The notes: a model not told the origin generated them from the sequence alone. 64,000 nucleotides of DNA from Plazaster borealis (GCA_021014325.1 CM037462.1:5116318-5180317), one strand, 5' to 3'. Positions 24,205 through 62,040 are shown, counted from the first letter of the stretch. A program made the numbers and translations.

Positions 24205-24715
24205 GTCGTCTTATAGTACAGAGCAAATAATTCAAATGTTAGTCACATCCTGGATCGATTATTGCAATGCTGTCCTAGCTGGTCTCCCTGCCACCACTCT
24301 TGTTCCTTTACAGAGAGTTCAACATTTGGCTGCTAGGCTGTTTTAACTTCAACCAAAAAGTACCAGCATATCACCCAAGCCCCGATGCAGTTAAATTGGC
24401 TTCCGGTTAAATATCGTATTATTTTTAAGGTGTGTTTGTTAATTTTTAAATGCTTGAATGATCTTTGCCCTATGTATCTGTGTTATCTTGTTGCTACTTA
24501 GCCTGTTGTTAGATCTACCCGTTCTGCAAGTGATGTAAACCTGCTGATACGCCCCAGAGCGAGGCTGGTCTCTGCAGGTGATAGAATGTTCTCTGTATAA
24601 GTGGCCCTCAACTATTGAACCAGCTTCTTCGGCAACTTAGGGAAGCCAACATTGTTGATAGGTTCAAGGATGGCCTTAAGACAAACCTTTTTAAACGTGC
24701 TTTTTAAAACCACTA
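24205..24715 (+). mobile_element. CR1-like LINE, ORF2 C-terminal remnant
   Basis: Several broken frames read WIDYCNAVLAGLP, LVPLQRVQHLAARLF, LNWLPVKYRIIFK, RSTRSASDV and FKDGLKTNLFKRAF. These are the standard C-terminal motifs of CR1/Rex-type reverse transcriptases. Stops and frameshifts are frequent. Confidence 0.75.
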
Positions 24716-24918
24716 GTACCTATTTTTAGCATTGCCAGGTTTTTGAATTAGTGTTAATCCTAAGTGTTTCTACTGGTTTGATATTTAAGTGTACCTGTAA
24801 CTGTCTATAATTACCTTTTTACTGTATTTTCTCAAAAAGTTTAAAACTGTATGGATTGTTTTTATTCTTCAGATTGTTAAGCGTCCAGCAGGAGCATGTT
24901 TCATGGATGGACGCTTTA

Positions 24919-25090
24919 TTAGCTGTTCCGACTTACTGTCGGAACAGGTTTTGTTTTCGTCGAGATTTTTATTAGCTGTTCCGACCTACTGTCGGAACAG
25001 CTATTGTTTTCGTCAAGATTTTTATTATTTTTATTATTAGCTGTTCCGACCTACAGTCGGAACAGGTATTGATTTCGTCGAGATTTTCAA
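24919..25090 (-). mobile_element. Three stacked Helitron-like termini
   Basis: The hairpin terminus seen at 210-238 occurs inverted at 24919, 24972 and 25037. Each copy begins TTAGCTGTTCCGAC and is followed by TTTTCGTCGAGATTTT or a one-base variant. Each is preceded by A, as expected for CTAA|T on the minus strand. Confidence 0.6.
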
Positions 25091-25600
25091 AACGTTTTAC
25101 AAACGTTTTTTTTTCTATCCGTCAAAACGCCATAGGTTTAACAAACGATTCGTAATCTTAGAAACAGTAGAAATGACAGACTTTAGTCCTATATTGAATC
25201 GAAGCTTATTGCATAACTTAATCACAAAATGTTATACTGTTTAATTTCTTAATCAATTAGCTGAGTTATGATGACGTGAATATTTAATTAGGCAACCTTG
25301 TTACCACCATATCTCCCTAAATTAAACGTCCAATTTTCAAATTTTCTTCAGATGTTGACTCTCTGGGTATTGAAGTTGTGCACAATGAAGTAATTTTATA
25401 TGTCACGTCATCATGACATCATTTATAGCGTGTTTCGTATCCGTGTACAAAGTAATGAAGAACAGTGTAAACTCGTACTAAGTGCTGAGGCCGTTTGCGC
25501 CCGATGCTGTCGTAGTTTTTGTACTGTTGGCATGAGACTGCATCAATGGCAGACTTTGAACGAGTCTATTCAAAATATACAGTAACAATATAAGGTCTTA
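25091..25600 (-). repeat. Body of Helitron-like family
   Basis: TTTCTATCCG, GATGACGTGAATATTTAATTAG, ACCACCATATCTC and GTCATCATGAC blocks are shared with 30018-30380, so this is the same repeat family. Confidence 0.45.
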
Positions 25601-26189
25601 AATCCCACCAAATGTGTTGATGGTCCGATGGCACCGCGGTTTACCGTGTTAATTACCAAGCCAGTGATCACAGTTCAAATCCTCCGGGAATCTCGACGAA
25701 TTCAATATCTTAAGGCATACATTTTACATTTTTTTAAACAATAAGCAATTTGTACCTAAATTAGAACGAACAGTACCACATATTTTTTTTCCAATTTTTG
25801 GCTCCTGAGAATTTTATTTTCCCGGAAAATAAAGCGATCATTATTTTGTCCTCGCTCAGCATAGCGGTAGCGGCGCTATACGAACTTTGGTTAGTACGTT
25901 CATGGTTCTACCAATACCATGGAGGAGGTTCTACGACGACAACAACTTGTTCAGTAGCGCTATTTTTGCAGTTTTTCGCTTTATGTGTGTTGTCAATCAC
26001 CACAAAGTGCCAGCATTTTCTTTCTGAAACTTATCACTGAAGACAAACCTATGTGGAACATAAACACTTGTTTCTTTACTTATTTATTTGGCTTCGATCT
26101 ATAGGCATCATAATACTCCGTATGAGTAAAAGTGGACCGTGCACGGACGAATACCTGCCCGAGATTTGGAAGCTTACACGGCATACACA

Positions 26190-26775
26190 TTTTATAAATG
26201 ACCATCGAAATGGTACGCCTACTACCAATGTACATGTATGTGTCTTGTGGTAAATCAGTGATAATGTAGTGTTAAGTGTTATTAAGAAACTTCACAATCT
26301 TTATCAACAAGAGAGATTGGCTGTTGCCAGCTTGGCGTTTATATCCCCTTGTGGGAGTTTGCCGAGTTCCCTTGACGGGAAAATCATCTAAACAAGCGTA
26401 ATGGTTTCGAATGAGCGAAATCGTTACTAAAGCGAAATGGTTAGAGCAAAATTATTCAGAATAAGCAAATTAATTCCGAATAAGCTATATAATTCAGAGT
26501 ACTGAACTGATTCCAAATCAGCAAAGTGATTCTGAGTAAGCGAATTGATTCATTCACATTTTATGAATGAAAAATCGAAAGTGTACTATCATTCATGTGT
26601 CTTGTGTTTGTGGTGAATCATTGAATGATGTAATGTTTAGTGTAATTAACTTTTCAAATCTACATCAACAAGCATAATGGTTACGAATGATCGAAACCGT
26701 AACGAATAAGCGAAATGGTTACGAATCAGCAAAATTATTCAGAATAAGCGAAATGATTCTGAAGAAGCGTATTGA
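26190..26775. repeat. Tandem duplication with AGCGAAATGG minisatellite
   Basis: Units at 26190-26550 and 26555-26775 share ATGTGTCTTGTG and ATCAACAAG blocks. Each ends in several 17-21-bp repeats around AAGCGAAATGGTTACGAAT. Confidence 0.5.
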
Positions 26776-27054
26776 AATTACATGGCTCTGCTTACCATAA
26801 GGAAGAATCGGCGCTTATGGAAGCAGGGAATTCTGCGCTTGCGTTAAGCGTATTTTACAGCTTAGCAGGGAAAGTTTGCTTGAGCGTGTGCATATCCTCA
26901 ACGCTAATTTGCATTCTTATAGCTTTAAAGCTAGCGCAGATATTTGGCGCTTGCACAGTAAGCGGAGAAAGGTGATCGCGTTTGCGCAAAATTTTGCGGA
27001 TAAGCAGAACCATAAACTGGGCCCTACGTTAGGTTTAGTTTGCTTTACTTACTT

Positions 27055-27220
27055 GTGTTCCTGCAAATGCAAACGCGATACGAATTATAAAGACACAAAT
27101 TTTGCAACGAATAATTTGCTTCAGTTGACTTGTGCTCAACTCCCTGCGAAATTTCGCTGCAAAAACAGCCCTGTGACGTAAAAATTTGTTTTGCATTCGC
27201 AGGAGCTATGAACCGGGCAT
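27055..27220. mobile_element. CATTCGCAGGA MITE, copy 1 (degenerate)
   Basis: TTCCTGCAAATGCAAACGCG on the left and GCATTCGCAGGAGCTATGAA on the right form an imperfect inverted pair related to 31336-31535. Confidence 0.5.
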
Positions 27221-27250
27221 TACTTGGCCCGTACAATTCCATGATATAGT

Positions 27251-27620
27251 AGGCCTGGGCGACTAGTGCGACTAGTGTCATAGTCGCAACTATTTAATCA
27301 TTAGTTGAGTCGCGACTACCATTTTTCAACTACTCGGTTATTGATGCCGCCAGGACTACTACAAAAATAGTCGCGACTACCTGTTTGGTGAACCAGTTGT
27401 GTCGCTTGCGACTTTCACGTCAACATAAATTACTTCAAACACAATCAGACATCAGTGAAACAATCCTTTCCGCTTTCGAGCTTGAATTTTACTATATTGC
27501 GCTTGCGTTACACATTGCCACAATTCACCTTGAGAATTAAAAAGTAGTCGTGACAAGTGTCGTAGTTGCGACTATTTGAGGTGCGACTAGACGAGTAGTA
27601 AATGTCACTAGTCCCCCAGG
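27251..27620. mobile_element. GACTAGTG/TAGTCGC MITE
   Basis: TIR TAGGCCTGGGCGACTAGTG is inverted as CACTAGTCCCCCAGGCCTA at the right end. The interior is rich in AGTCGCGACTA palindromes. Confidence 0.65.
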
Positions 27621-27639
27621 CCTAATATGAAGGGAACTT

Positions 27640-28310
27640 TGCTTCACATGAAAAATCTTGTGAAAATGGGCCCAATTTCATGGCTCTGCTCTGGAAGCAA
27701 AGATTCGGCGCTTAACAGAAGCAGTGAATTCTGCGCTTACGTCAAGCATATTTCACAGCTTATTAGCAGGGATTTTTCTTACTTGTGTGCTTCAAAGCTA
27801 GCGCATTAGATTTGGCGCTTGCACAGTAAGCGGAGAATGGTGTTCATAAGCGCTGAATTTGGCAGTAAGCAGAGCCATGAAATTTGGCCCTGTTCTGTGT
27901 GAGTGGGTTTAGTTAGGCCTATACTTCAAACTTGTGAAATTTCTTGTTGATACATGAGGGGAAGTTAGCTTCATGTGTACAAATCTTGTGAGATCGGCCC
28001 AATTTCATGACTCTGGTACTGTAAGCAAAGATTGATGCTTCGGAAGCGGGAAATGTGCTTACGCCAAGTGTATTTCACAGCTTAGCAGTAATTTTTTTCC
28101 TGTGTGCGTGCTAACTCATCATACATATTCTTCGCTTCAAAGCCTGCGCAAATATTCAGCGCTTGCACAGTAAGTGGAGAATGGTGATTGTAAGCGCACA
28201 AGTTTTGTGGTAAGCAGAGCCATAAAGCTGGGCCCTGTTCTTTGTAAGTGGGTTCAGTTTGCTTTAGGCCTACTTACTAACTTGTGAAATTCCTTGTTGA
28301 TATGAGGGGA
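27640..28310. repeat. Related MITE copies (GGCCCAATTTCATG family)
   Basis: Two to three diverged units share CCCAATTTCATG, AGCAAAGATT, GCGCTTGCACAGTAAG and GCAGAGCCAT blocks. The same family occurs at 55568-55832 and partly at 26780-27010. Confidence 0.5.
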
Positions 28311-28729
28311 AGTTATAGCTTAATATACACACAAATCTTGCCATATTGAGTTGAAATGACTCATTAGAGCGCCCCCTATCTGCAGGAATAGGTTACGCAT
28401 GTACAATTACATGGGCACAAACATCATCACAAAATTTTTAGTTAAACTGTGATGAGAGGGAATAGTCTGCACAGTTTGTTCACTTAGTATAGGATTCTAC
28501 ATTTATGGAAGAGTATCTCTTCCAAAAATTATGCAATTTAACGACAAATCCATGTTGTCCATGTATCGATATAGTTCATAATATGATCCAAATTTTTGCG
28601 ATTCCCACGCTTTACCATTGGCCTCGAAAGAGCCCCTAAGCAACCTGCTTTTGAATCGCCCTGTGTGGCCAAATGATTGCTTGTTAACTATTCAATTTGT
28701 GTGCAGGTACTTTTCTCCGAAGTTAAGTC

Positions 28730-29830
28730 ATGCACACACAAGGTAACTGTGACCCCATGTTGACCTTTACTTCCGGGTCAACCGGAAGTGGGACCATATC
28801 TCAAGAACTACACAACCGATTTTTTCAAACATTTTTCAGTTATAGACTCCTTGGGCATTGGAGATTAGCCTTGGGTAACCGTGACCCCATGTTGACCTTT
28901 ACTTCCGGGTCAACCGGAAGTGGGACCATATCTCAAGACCTGCACAACCGATTTTCAAACTTTTTTTCAGTTATAGACTCTTTGTTGTGTATTGCAGATT
29001 AGCACTGGGTAACCGTGACCCCATGTTGACCTTTGCTTCTGGGTCAACCGGAAGTGGGACCATATCTCAAGAACTACACAGACGATTTTCAAACTTTTTT
29101 CAGTTATAGACTCCTTGGGCATGGGAGATTAGCCTTGGGTAACCGTGACCCATGTTGACCTTTACTTCCAGGTCAACCGGAAGTGAGACCATAACTCAAG
29201 AACTACACAACCGATTTTCAAACATTTTTCAGTTATAGACTCCTTGACCATTGGAGATTACCCTTGGGTAACCATTACCCCATTTTAACCTTTACTTCCA
29301 GGTCAACCGGAAGTGAGACCATATCTCAAGCACTTCACAACCGATTTTCAAACTGTTTTCAGTCATAGACTCCTTGGGCATTGGAGATTAGCCTTGGGTA
29401 ACCGTGACCCCTGTTGACCTTTACTTCTAGGTCAACCGGAAGTGGGACCATATCTCAAGAACTACACAACCTTTTTTCAAACTTTTTTCAGTTAGATAAT
29501 TCTTTAGCATTGGAGATTAGCCTTTGGTAACCGTGACCCCATGTTGACCTTTACTTCTGGATCAACCGAAAGTGGGACCATATCTCACGAACTACACAAC
29601 CGATTTTCAAACTTTTTCCAGTTATATAATCCTTTTGCATTGGAGATTAGCCTTTGGTACCGTGATCCCATGTTGACCTTTATTTCCGGGTCAACCGGAA
29701 GTGGGACCATATCTCAAGAACTACACACCCGATTTTCAAATTCTTTTCAGTTATAAACCCTTGAAGCATTAAATGTTAGACAAGGGTAACCATGACCCCA
29801 TGTTGACCTTTATTTCTGGTTAAAAAGCTC
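28730..29830 (+). repeat. About 130-bp minisatellite, nine copies
   Basis: Each unit contains GACCATATCTCAAGAACTAC, TTTTCAGTTATAGACTCC, ATTGGAGATTAGCC and TGTTGACCTTTACTTC. The array forms the body of a Helitron-like element. Confidence 0.9.
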
Positions 29831-30017
29831 CTTTCAATTCAGTATCAGAATGAAGACAAGGTTTAGGTTTTTAGGCACACTTAAGTAAAAAAAGGGCCTG
29901 TCAAAGGTCAAGAGTCTTCTATCTTGAAATCACACCAATTTAAAGCTTTGAAGCACTTAATCGAAGCAAAAGAACACGGAACAGCTTTGTGTTTGTTCAC
30001 AAACACCTAATGTCTAG
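29831..30017 (+). mobile_element. Helitron-like 3' end, copy 2
   Basis: Ends with the GTGTTTG/CAAACAC hairpin, then CTAATGT, CTAG (30014-30017) and T. The upstream 150 bp match copy 1 (TTTTTAGGCACAC, GGCCTGTCAAAGGT). The 5' boundary is left of the array and was not fixed. Confidence 0.55.
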
Positions 30018-31330
30018 TTATTATTCTTTCTATCCGCCTAAATCCCCTTAGCATTTGAACACAATTTTGTTTAATTCCTAAAAAAAACTTAGTTAATATG
30101 AAAGACTTAAATCTTATATCATAAGGAAGCTTATGTCATGAAGTTGTTGTAAAATCTGATTAGCTTAAATTAATTAATTGGTTTACTTAGTTATGACATG
30201 AATATTTAATTAGCCAATCTTATTACCACCATATCTCAAAACATATACCCCCGATCGTCAAACTTTTTTCAGTTTTAGACTTCTGGGATAATGTAGATGA
30301 GTTTGCCGGCCTGAAATGCAGAACGACGTCATCATGACGTCATTTATTGGGCGTTTTCACCCGTGTACAAACACATGGGGATTGTAAAAACAAATCCGAC
30401 TTCTAGAAACATAATTTTTCAATTAGGCTCAAATTTAACGTCCTAGAGTACACAAATGTTTCTTGAAACAAGACAGATTTTATTGAAGGTCAGTTTAAAA
30501 GCATCAAAACTTATTAAAACATAGTCAGTCGAGAAAAAAACCAAATTCTCAGGCAAATTTAACGCCATGGGTACTACTGCCTAGAATTTGATTTGTGTTT
30601 ATATACGAAAAGTGTCAATTTCTAAACTTTTTAAACGATTGAGGGCGCTATACGAGTTTAACGGTGCAGTTTTTTGCTTTTTGCAACTCGCGATCAAGTC
30701 CTAAACCCTCTATGACCCGTGTTCAATTGCGTTTTTTGTAGAATATACATAGAGTCATCATCCCTGACACCGACTGACACAAGTCTACGTTCGCTCACTC
30801 GAGAAGAATATTATTTTGTCTCTCTCCAGCGCAGCGTCTTGTGACCGCTCAAATCAGATCGTTATTCGGGTTTCAGTGCAGCGTGGACGTGAAAAATAGA
30901 CCGCCGTGTTCTGAGACGATGTGCCGGCGTGGTAGAATTGTTTGCGCTTGGGTCCCGTTCGCCGGAAAACGATGTTTTAGGTTTCTTATGCAAAGGCATT
31001 ACTTCAGAAAACCGCCGTGTAGCAAAAAACTTACTGGTGGTTGCAATAAAGCAATAAAAGGAATTGATTGAGGAAAGGGCTAGGTGTAGAAAAGAGAAAT
31101 GAGCTTTTCCATGGCTAAACGGTCAGTGCTGGATTTGGGGGTGTGAAGAGCAAAAATTACAATACACTTATCTTATATATGAATGTACTGTTTTAGCCAA
31201 AACAAGAATAACATTTCAGGGTAGAAAAATTGTTACATTTACGATTTTAATACAACAGCATTTAGCTTTACATGCATTTACAGTTTTTTTTTCAGTAAAC
31301 CCATAACCGTTTCTGAAACGGTCAGTTACA
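30018..31330. other. Repeat flank, no gene recognised
   Basis: 30018-30380 is related to 25100-25440. The remainder shows no supported gene. Confidence 0.35.
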
Positions 31331-31335
31331 TGTGT

Positions 31336-31535
31336 AAAGCCCAGTTCATACTTCCTGCGAATGCTAATGCGAAGTGAATATTGACGTCACAAATTCGCAA
31401 CAAATAATTCGCAAGAGTTGAGCCAAGCTCAACTTTTGCGAATATTCGCAGCGAAAACAGAGTTGTGACGTCAAATTCTTGTCAAATTCGCTTCGCATTC
31501 GAATTCGCATTCGCAGGAAGTATGAACCGGGCTTA
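31336..31535. mobile_element. CATTCGCAGGA MITE, copy 2
   Basis: TIR AAGCCCAGTTCATACTTCCT is inverted at the right end as AGGAAGTATGAACCGGGCTT (one mismatch). The interior is also palindromic, with GACGTCA on both sides. Confidence 0.75.
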
Positions 31536-31569
31536 ACCGTTCGCATTTATTATAGTCCAATTTTCGCGA

Positions 31570-31640
31570 CACTTTTTGAGGTTGATTTTTTAACAAATTT
31601 CGCGACACTTTTTGAGGTTGATTTTTTAACATTATTTTAT
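31570..31640. repeat. 33-bp tandem duplication
   Basis: The block TTTCGCGACACTTTTTGAGG plus TTGATTTTTTAAC occurs twice in a row. Confidence 0.7.
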
Positions 31641-32680
31641 CCGAACTGTAATAACACAGATGTTTAACCGGTTGATCGGATGGTTAAACGTGTGACCGTA
31701 GGCTTACAAAGCCTGAGCATTTACAGTTGTTTTTCTAATTGTTTAAACGTATCTTAAATGGTTGGTAACACGCGTTTCATTAACAAAAAAACCCATTAAC
31801 ACAACCACTCAAACGATAAAAAACATTGGGTCTTCACTGCAACATTTTGAATTTGCGCAATCACCCGGCCTGCAAAATAAACGATTATGTGCAATCGATT
31901 TGTTGTGCAACGCCCTCTAGCGTTCAATGTTTCTTGCAACTAATGCCGCATGCAAAGTAATGAAATAACAAAGACTTAAGCCTGTAAATTGGAAACGATA
32001 AGGGTGTGTGTGGCATGGGATCGTTTGCTGTGCAAATCGTGATCGCAATTATTATGGTCAGCATTTCACAGCACTTTTCAAGTGAATTTTTCAACATTTA
32101 TCCGAACCATACAATTGTGAACGTTTAACCGTAAGATCTGTCACTTAAACCGTGTATCCGAAACAGGCTGCCTGCGCATTCACAATTATATCTTTTAAAC
32201 GTGTAGCCGTTTCTGAAACAGTTGGCGACCCGTGTAACAGCAGTTTCATAAACAACATTTCAAGTAAAAAAACCTGTTTACACAACCGGCATGTGATCAA
32301 AAACATTGAATCTCTTCATTCTTCATTGCAGCATTTTGACTTTGCGCAATCACCCATCGCAAAAGCGAGCATGCGCAATCGATTCGTGTGGAACGCCCCC
32401 TAGCGTTCAATGTTTCTTACAAATATTGCTGCACGCAAAGTTGTATTGAAATAACAAAGACTACGAGAGTTACCTAAAAGAAAGAAATTTTATTTTAAAA
32501 CACGAATGCTTTCACTAAGAGTTATTCCAGACCATTAAAACTAATCAAGGTACAATGTATTTCCAAGATAATAAAGGATGAAGTGACAAATCGGACCCGG
32601 GCCCCATGGCTAGCTGGCAAATTGTGCCGTGATTGCGCAAGCGTCAAAGACTGCCATGATATTGGAATCCTAACCGAGAG
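31641..32680. other. No gene recognised
   Basis: Two related stretches (about 31850-31970 and 32335-32455) share TTTGCGCAATCACCC and TAGCGTTCAATGTTTCTT, indicating an old duplication. No coding signal. Confidence 0.4.
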
Positions 32681-32689
32681 AGGACGTTC

Positions 32690-33486
32690 TAATAGGGTTT
32701 TCGTTAAAAGGCATTGGATTGGAATAAGTTATATACCATCGTGTTCCTTATCAAATTTATTAGTATGAAAAACACATTTTTGTTACTGTGACGTCATCAG
32801 GTGTCAAATTACGGTAATTCAAAGCTTTAATTAGTTAATCTTTGCAGCACCATATCTCAAGAAGACCAAAGCCGATTTTCAAACTTTTTTCAGTTATAGA
32901 CTCCCTGGGCATTGGAGATTAGCCTTGGGTTACCGTGACACCATGTTGACCTTTAGTTCCGGGTCAACCGGAAGTGGGACCATATCTCAAGAAGTACACA
33001 CCCGATTTTCAGTTTATTTTCAGTTAAAGACCCTTAGAGCATTGAAGATTGAACTTGGGTTACCGTGACCCTATATTGACCTTAACTTCTGGGTCAACCG
33101 GAAGTGGACCCATATCTCAAGAAGTACACACCCGATTTTCAGTTTATTTTCAGTTATAGACCCTTAGAGCATTGAAGATTGAACTTGGGTTACCGTGACT
33201 TCATATTGACCTTAACTTCCGGGTCAACCGGAAGTGGGACCATATCTCAAGAAGTACACAACCGATGTTCAATTTCTTTTCAGTTATAGATCCTTTGAGC
33301 ATTAAAGATTAAACTTCGGTTACCATGACCCAATGTTGACCTTTACTTCCGGGTCAACTAGAAGATAGACCATATCTCAAGAACTACACAGCCAATTTTC
33401 AAATTATTTTCAGTTTTAAACCTGTTGAGCATGTAAAAAAAAACACGGAACAGCTTTGTGTTTGTTCACAAACACTTAAAGTCTAG
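32690..33486 (+). mobile_element. Helitron-like element with minisatellite, copy 3
   Basis: The 5' block matches copy 1 (21290). Five units of about 130 bp follow (32851-33430). The end is the GTGTTTG/CAAACAC hairpin, CTTAAAGT, CTAG (33483-33486) and T. Confidence 0.55.
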
Positions 33487-33639
33487 TTATCATTATTATT
33501 ATTATTACTGAACAAAATAGAGTAAGTCTTGGGGAAAAGTAAGAACATTTGGTGGTGAAAAATATGAGCAAAAAATATGGTAGGGGACATTATGCTCCCG
33601 GTCCCGATAGGGTTACTTATTTGCATCGTTAAAGTAGTA

Positions 33640-33790
33640 ATAATAATAATAATAATGTAGATTTATATAGCGCACAGCTCCACCTGCAGGTGCTCGAGGC
33701 GCGATTACAAAGAAACGACAAAAATACATTAAATAATCAATTAATCGATAAACGAAATAATGGTGTACATGTTAGAAAAGGTAAATTCCG
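33640..33790 (-). mobile_element. SINE/LINE 3' tail
   Basis: (AAT)n followed by TTTATATAGCGCACAGCTCC and GGTGCTCGAGGCGCGATTAC. The same tail type is found at 51640. Confidence 0.5.
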
Positions 33791-34159
33791 GTGTGTGGCA
33801 GGAGATTCTGTCCCCCCGTACGGCGAATGTGTACAAACTACTGATAGTGCCCTCTTTTGAATCATCCTCCTTCAGCCCATGTTAATTTCCCATTATGGGG
33901 GACAGAATCTCCGGGGACAGATTTCCTTATGAGACCGGTATGATGGGAGATTCTGACCCCACCAGACAATATTATGTCTACCTTACGGCGAATTGTGTAG
34001 AATAGCGCCCTCTTTTGAATCAACTTCCTTCATCAATAACCCGTGTTATTTAGGTATGGGGGTGGACAACATCCCCTATGACAGACCGGCAATTCAATCT
34101 AACAACAGCAGCAGACGACTATATGGTTTAATTAATGGCAAGGAACTATTCTCGACAAA

Positions 34160-34336
34160 ATGGGATTAAGAATAGTTGGAATCCACTCACTTCTGTTGTG
34201 CGTGTATAAACTGATAGACGGTCCACAAGTTCAAGGAACTTTGGCCGCTCTTGGAGGTTCACATGCCAGCACTGCTGCATCAGTTCATATCTTCAGTGAA
34301 AAAGTAACATTTCATGGGTTAGGATTGTCATACTTG
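34160..34336 (+). CDS. Possible first exon with signal peptide, unknown
   Basis: ATG in good context (AAAATGG) opens a 59-codon frame with a hydrophobic N-terminus (IHSLLLCVYKLI) and ends at a donor-like TTG|GTATGT. No downstream partner exon was found on the plus strand. It may be a chance frame or a gene fragment. Confidence 0.2.
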
Positions 34337-35750
34337 GTATGTGTAGTAATCAATGTTGCCAAAAAACCTTCAATTATAAGCATAAAGAGGATTCCATCGT
34401 TAGCTTGATTCGTGTTGACTAATTTTGTAACTATTCGACAGAAGGATAATTCCCCAGCCTGCTCTCACTCTAATTGTTTTTCTTACATTTCTGGTGCGCA
34501 GTAGCTAGGTTTAGGCAAGCGGTATCCTGACTTCAACTTCGACGCTAACATACGAGTTGGGACATCTGTGTACGGTGTTGCACCTTAGGGGAGAACAAAA
34601 ACTATGGGTTTTAAACAAAATAATAATAATATGCAGGAGATGAGCCCTGGTCTTTAACTTCATAATAACAAGAAATTAAACTACTACTTTAGGCCTATGA
34701 TTGCGGTTTTAATTGAAAACACCAAGGTGTTTGAAGCTAATACAACATCTTAACTGTATGTTACTAAAATGCTCTACCTTGTCATGTTTTTGTCGTGAAC
34801 GATTGAATTCATCGAATTCTTACGTCATGCTATGGTCTAAAACGTTCAAGCCAAAGCACCTGGCATTACTTATGCAGCTTATTCGTTACAAGTTTGCACT
34901 CCCAGGGAGGCACAACAGTTTCTGGATCAGCATGACTCGATATAGGGTCAAAATGATCTGAGGTCCAAGGGCCGATCAGTTAACGAAGAGTTAAGATTGA
35001 TCACACTATACTAATCATCATGGTAATAATTATTGACAACTCATTCTAAGATAAATCTTAGTGCTTTGTGAAATCTAGCCCTGGTTAGTGTGACTCAAGG
35101 ACATAACCAGCGGGGCGGGGGGACCTTGACCCCCACTCTTGCCCCCCCCCACACCCCAAGCGGGATCGAACAAATGCAATGTATGGTTAGATACATGAAA
35201 TAACACCCCCAATTATTTGCCCACGCTGCCCCCCCCCCCCTCCCCACCAACCGAAAAATGTCCAGTTAAGCAACTGGTGTGATTCTATATAGAAGGATTG
35301 CGGACCAGGAATACGGATCTGGCCCGAGAACGCCTAATTTTCAGTTTTGACCCAAAAGATTTAAGACATAATTATTAAATGATAAAAGATCAGTGCAACG
35401 GACCTTTAAACACTTATCAAGAATTGAAGAAACAATTAGATAGAGCACGTTAAATCTAAACAGTTAGAAGCACCCCCAATCCAAGACACAAATACATTTT
35501 TACAATTTATTGTTTTACATTTTTTGTTTGTTCTTGACTTAAACTATTTCCTGTGGTGTACTACTGCTGTTATTAAAATCGGCCTTGGCAAAACGTGTTT
35601 TGTGCTCGACACAGTTTGTGTGATGGTCTACTAGGTTGACATAACAACAAAACATAGATCAAACTAATCAGCAGAAACTACAGGCTTGGTAACTAATCCT
35701 CGCTGGACCAAACATTTCCTTCTTAGCATTTGTGCGTTTGCACTATAGAG
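34337..35750. other. No gene recognised
   Basis: If the receptor gene continues, its remaining C-lobe exons should lie here or further left on the minus strand, but no kinase motif was found by eye. Confidence 0.35.
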
Positions 35751-35752
35751 GT

Positions 35753-35887
35753 ACACTATAAAAACTCCGACCTGACCCGGAGTCTCAGGGGGCCTGACCC
35801 ATCTCCGGGTCATACTGACCCAGAAACGGGTTAGACCCCACGGGACCCGGATTCGGGTCAATTCTGACCCGGATGTTTTTAGAGTGT
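35753..35887. mobile_element. Short MITE rich in TGACCCGG
   Basis: ACACTATAAAAACTCC on the left is inverted as GTTTTTAGAGTGTG on the right. The interior has repeated CGGGTCA/TGACCCGG. A relative lies at 54230-54408. It ends 17 bp from the receptor exon 13 boundary. Confidence 0.55.
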
Positions 35888-35903
35888 GGGTTTAGCAGCT
35901 TAC

Positions 35904-61178
<25,275 letters not shown>

Positions 61179-61373
61179 AGTCGTCGAAATTTCTTCAGTC
61201 GATCAAGTGCATCAAGTTTATATAAATACTTCTGTCCAAGTAATTGTGATTTCTGGTCGAACAATACTTTGAAATCTGAAAAAGGAGCTAGTGCTGAATT
61301 TGGGTGCAATTTGTGGCTATTTGTTTTCATCTGAGATTGAGGAGTTTGTGAAAGCAACACCAACATTACCGGG

Positions 61374-61383
61374 ATTTTATATA
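61374..61383 (-). promoter_or_regulatory. TATA box of RTK gene
   Basis: TATATAAAAT on the minus strand, about 196 bp upstream of the ATG, predicts a start near 61348. A second TATATAA lies at about 61218-61224 and is the alternative. Confidence 0.45.
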
Positions 61384-62040
61384 CTGCAATATTTCTTGCT
61401 GTAGGCCCCTATTGTGGTAATGAGGACGGCTTCGCTGAGGTGGATTGCGGAACGCCCGATAAATATCTGATCAACACAAACATCATTGACCCCAACAGGC
61501 TATTCAGTGGTTCTATTCAGGCGTTCACAACCGTGGTGTGTTGGTGAATAGAAATTATTTAAATTGTGGGCTGTGTTATTCAGATTCAAGTTTCTTTCAA
61601 ATAAAGGTATTTTGACGGATAATAAATTCTCTGGACGGTTCGTACTGTTGTTATTCAAAGTTTGGAAATTCCCTTTTCTATATACTCACGTTTTGTTAAT
61701 GTCTAATCCAACATAATTAGCTTGAATTCATTTTGGTTTTGTTTTTAATCCAGGATTGTTTACCTCTTTGAACCAAAATAAATAAATAAATAAATAAAAC
61801 TGTTATTGATTAAGAAAATTACCCACAGCAAAATCAGTAATTGAAATACAATAACACAATAAATAAACAAAACAAACTTTAAAACAGTACAAAAGGTAAA
61901 CAATAAACCAAGATGGCACGACGAAGTACTGCTGTTATTGAAAAAATACATATTTTTGTTTATCTCAAAAAGAATTAATCTGAGAAGCATTACTGACAGT
62001 AACGTTTCTCAGATAGTGTATTCCAATTGCAGATTATTCT
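61384..62040. other. Upstream region, nothing recognised
   Basis: AT-rich; short (AAAT)n at about 61778-61798; no gene. Confidence 0.4.

Noticed and set aside
28730..29756. Protein with repeated LTFTSGSTGSGTISQ motif
   Set aside because: The frames follow the 130-bp minisatellite and break in other copies; not a gene.
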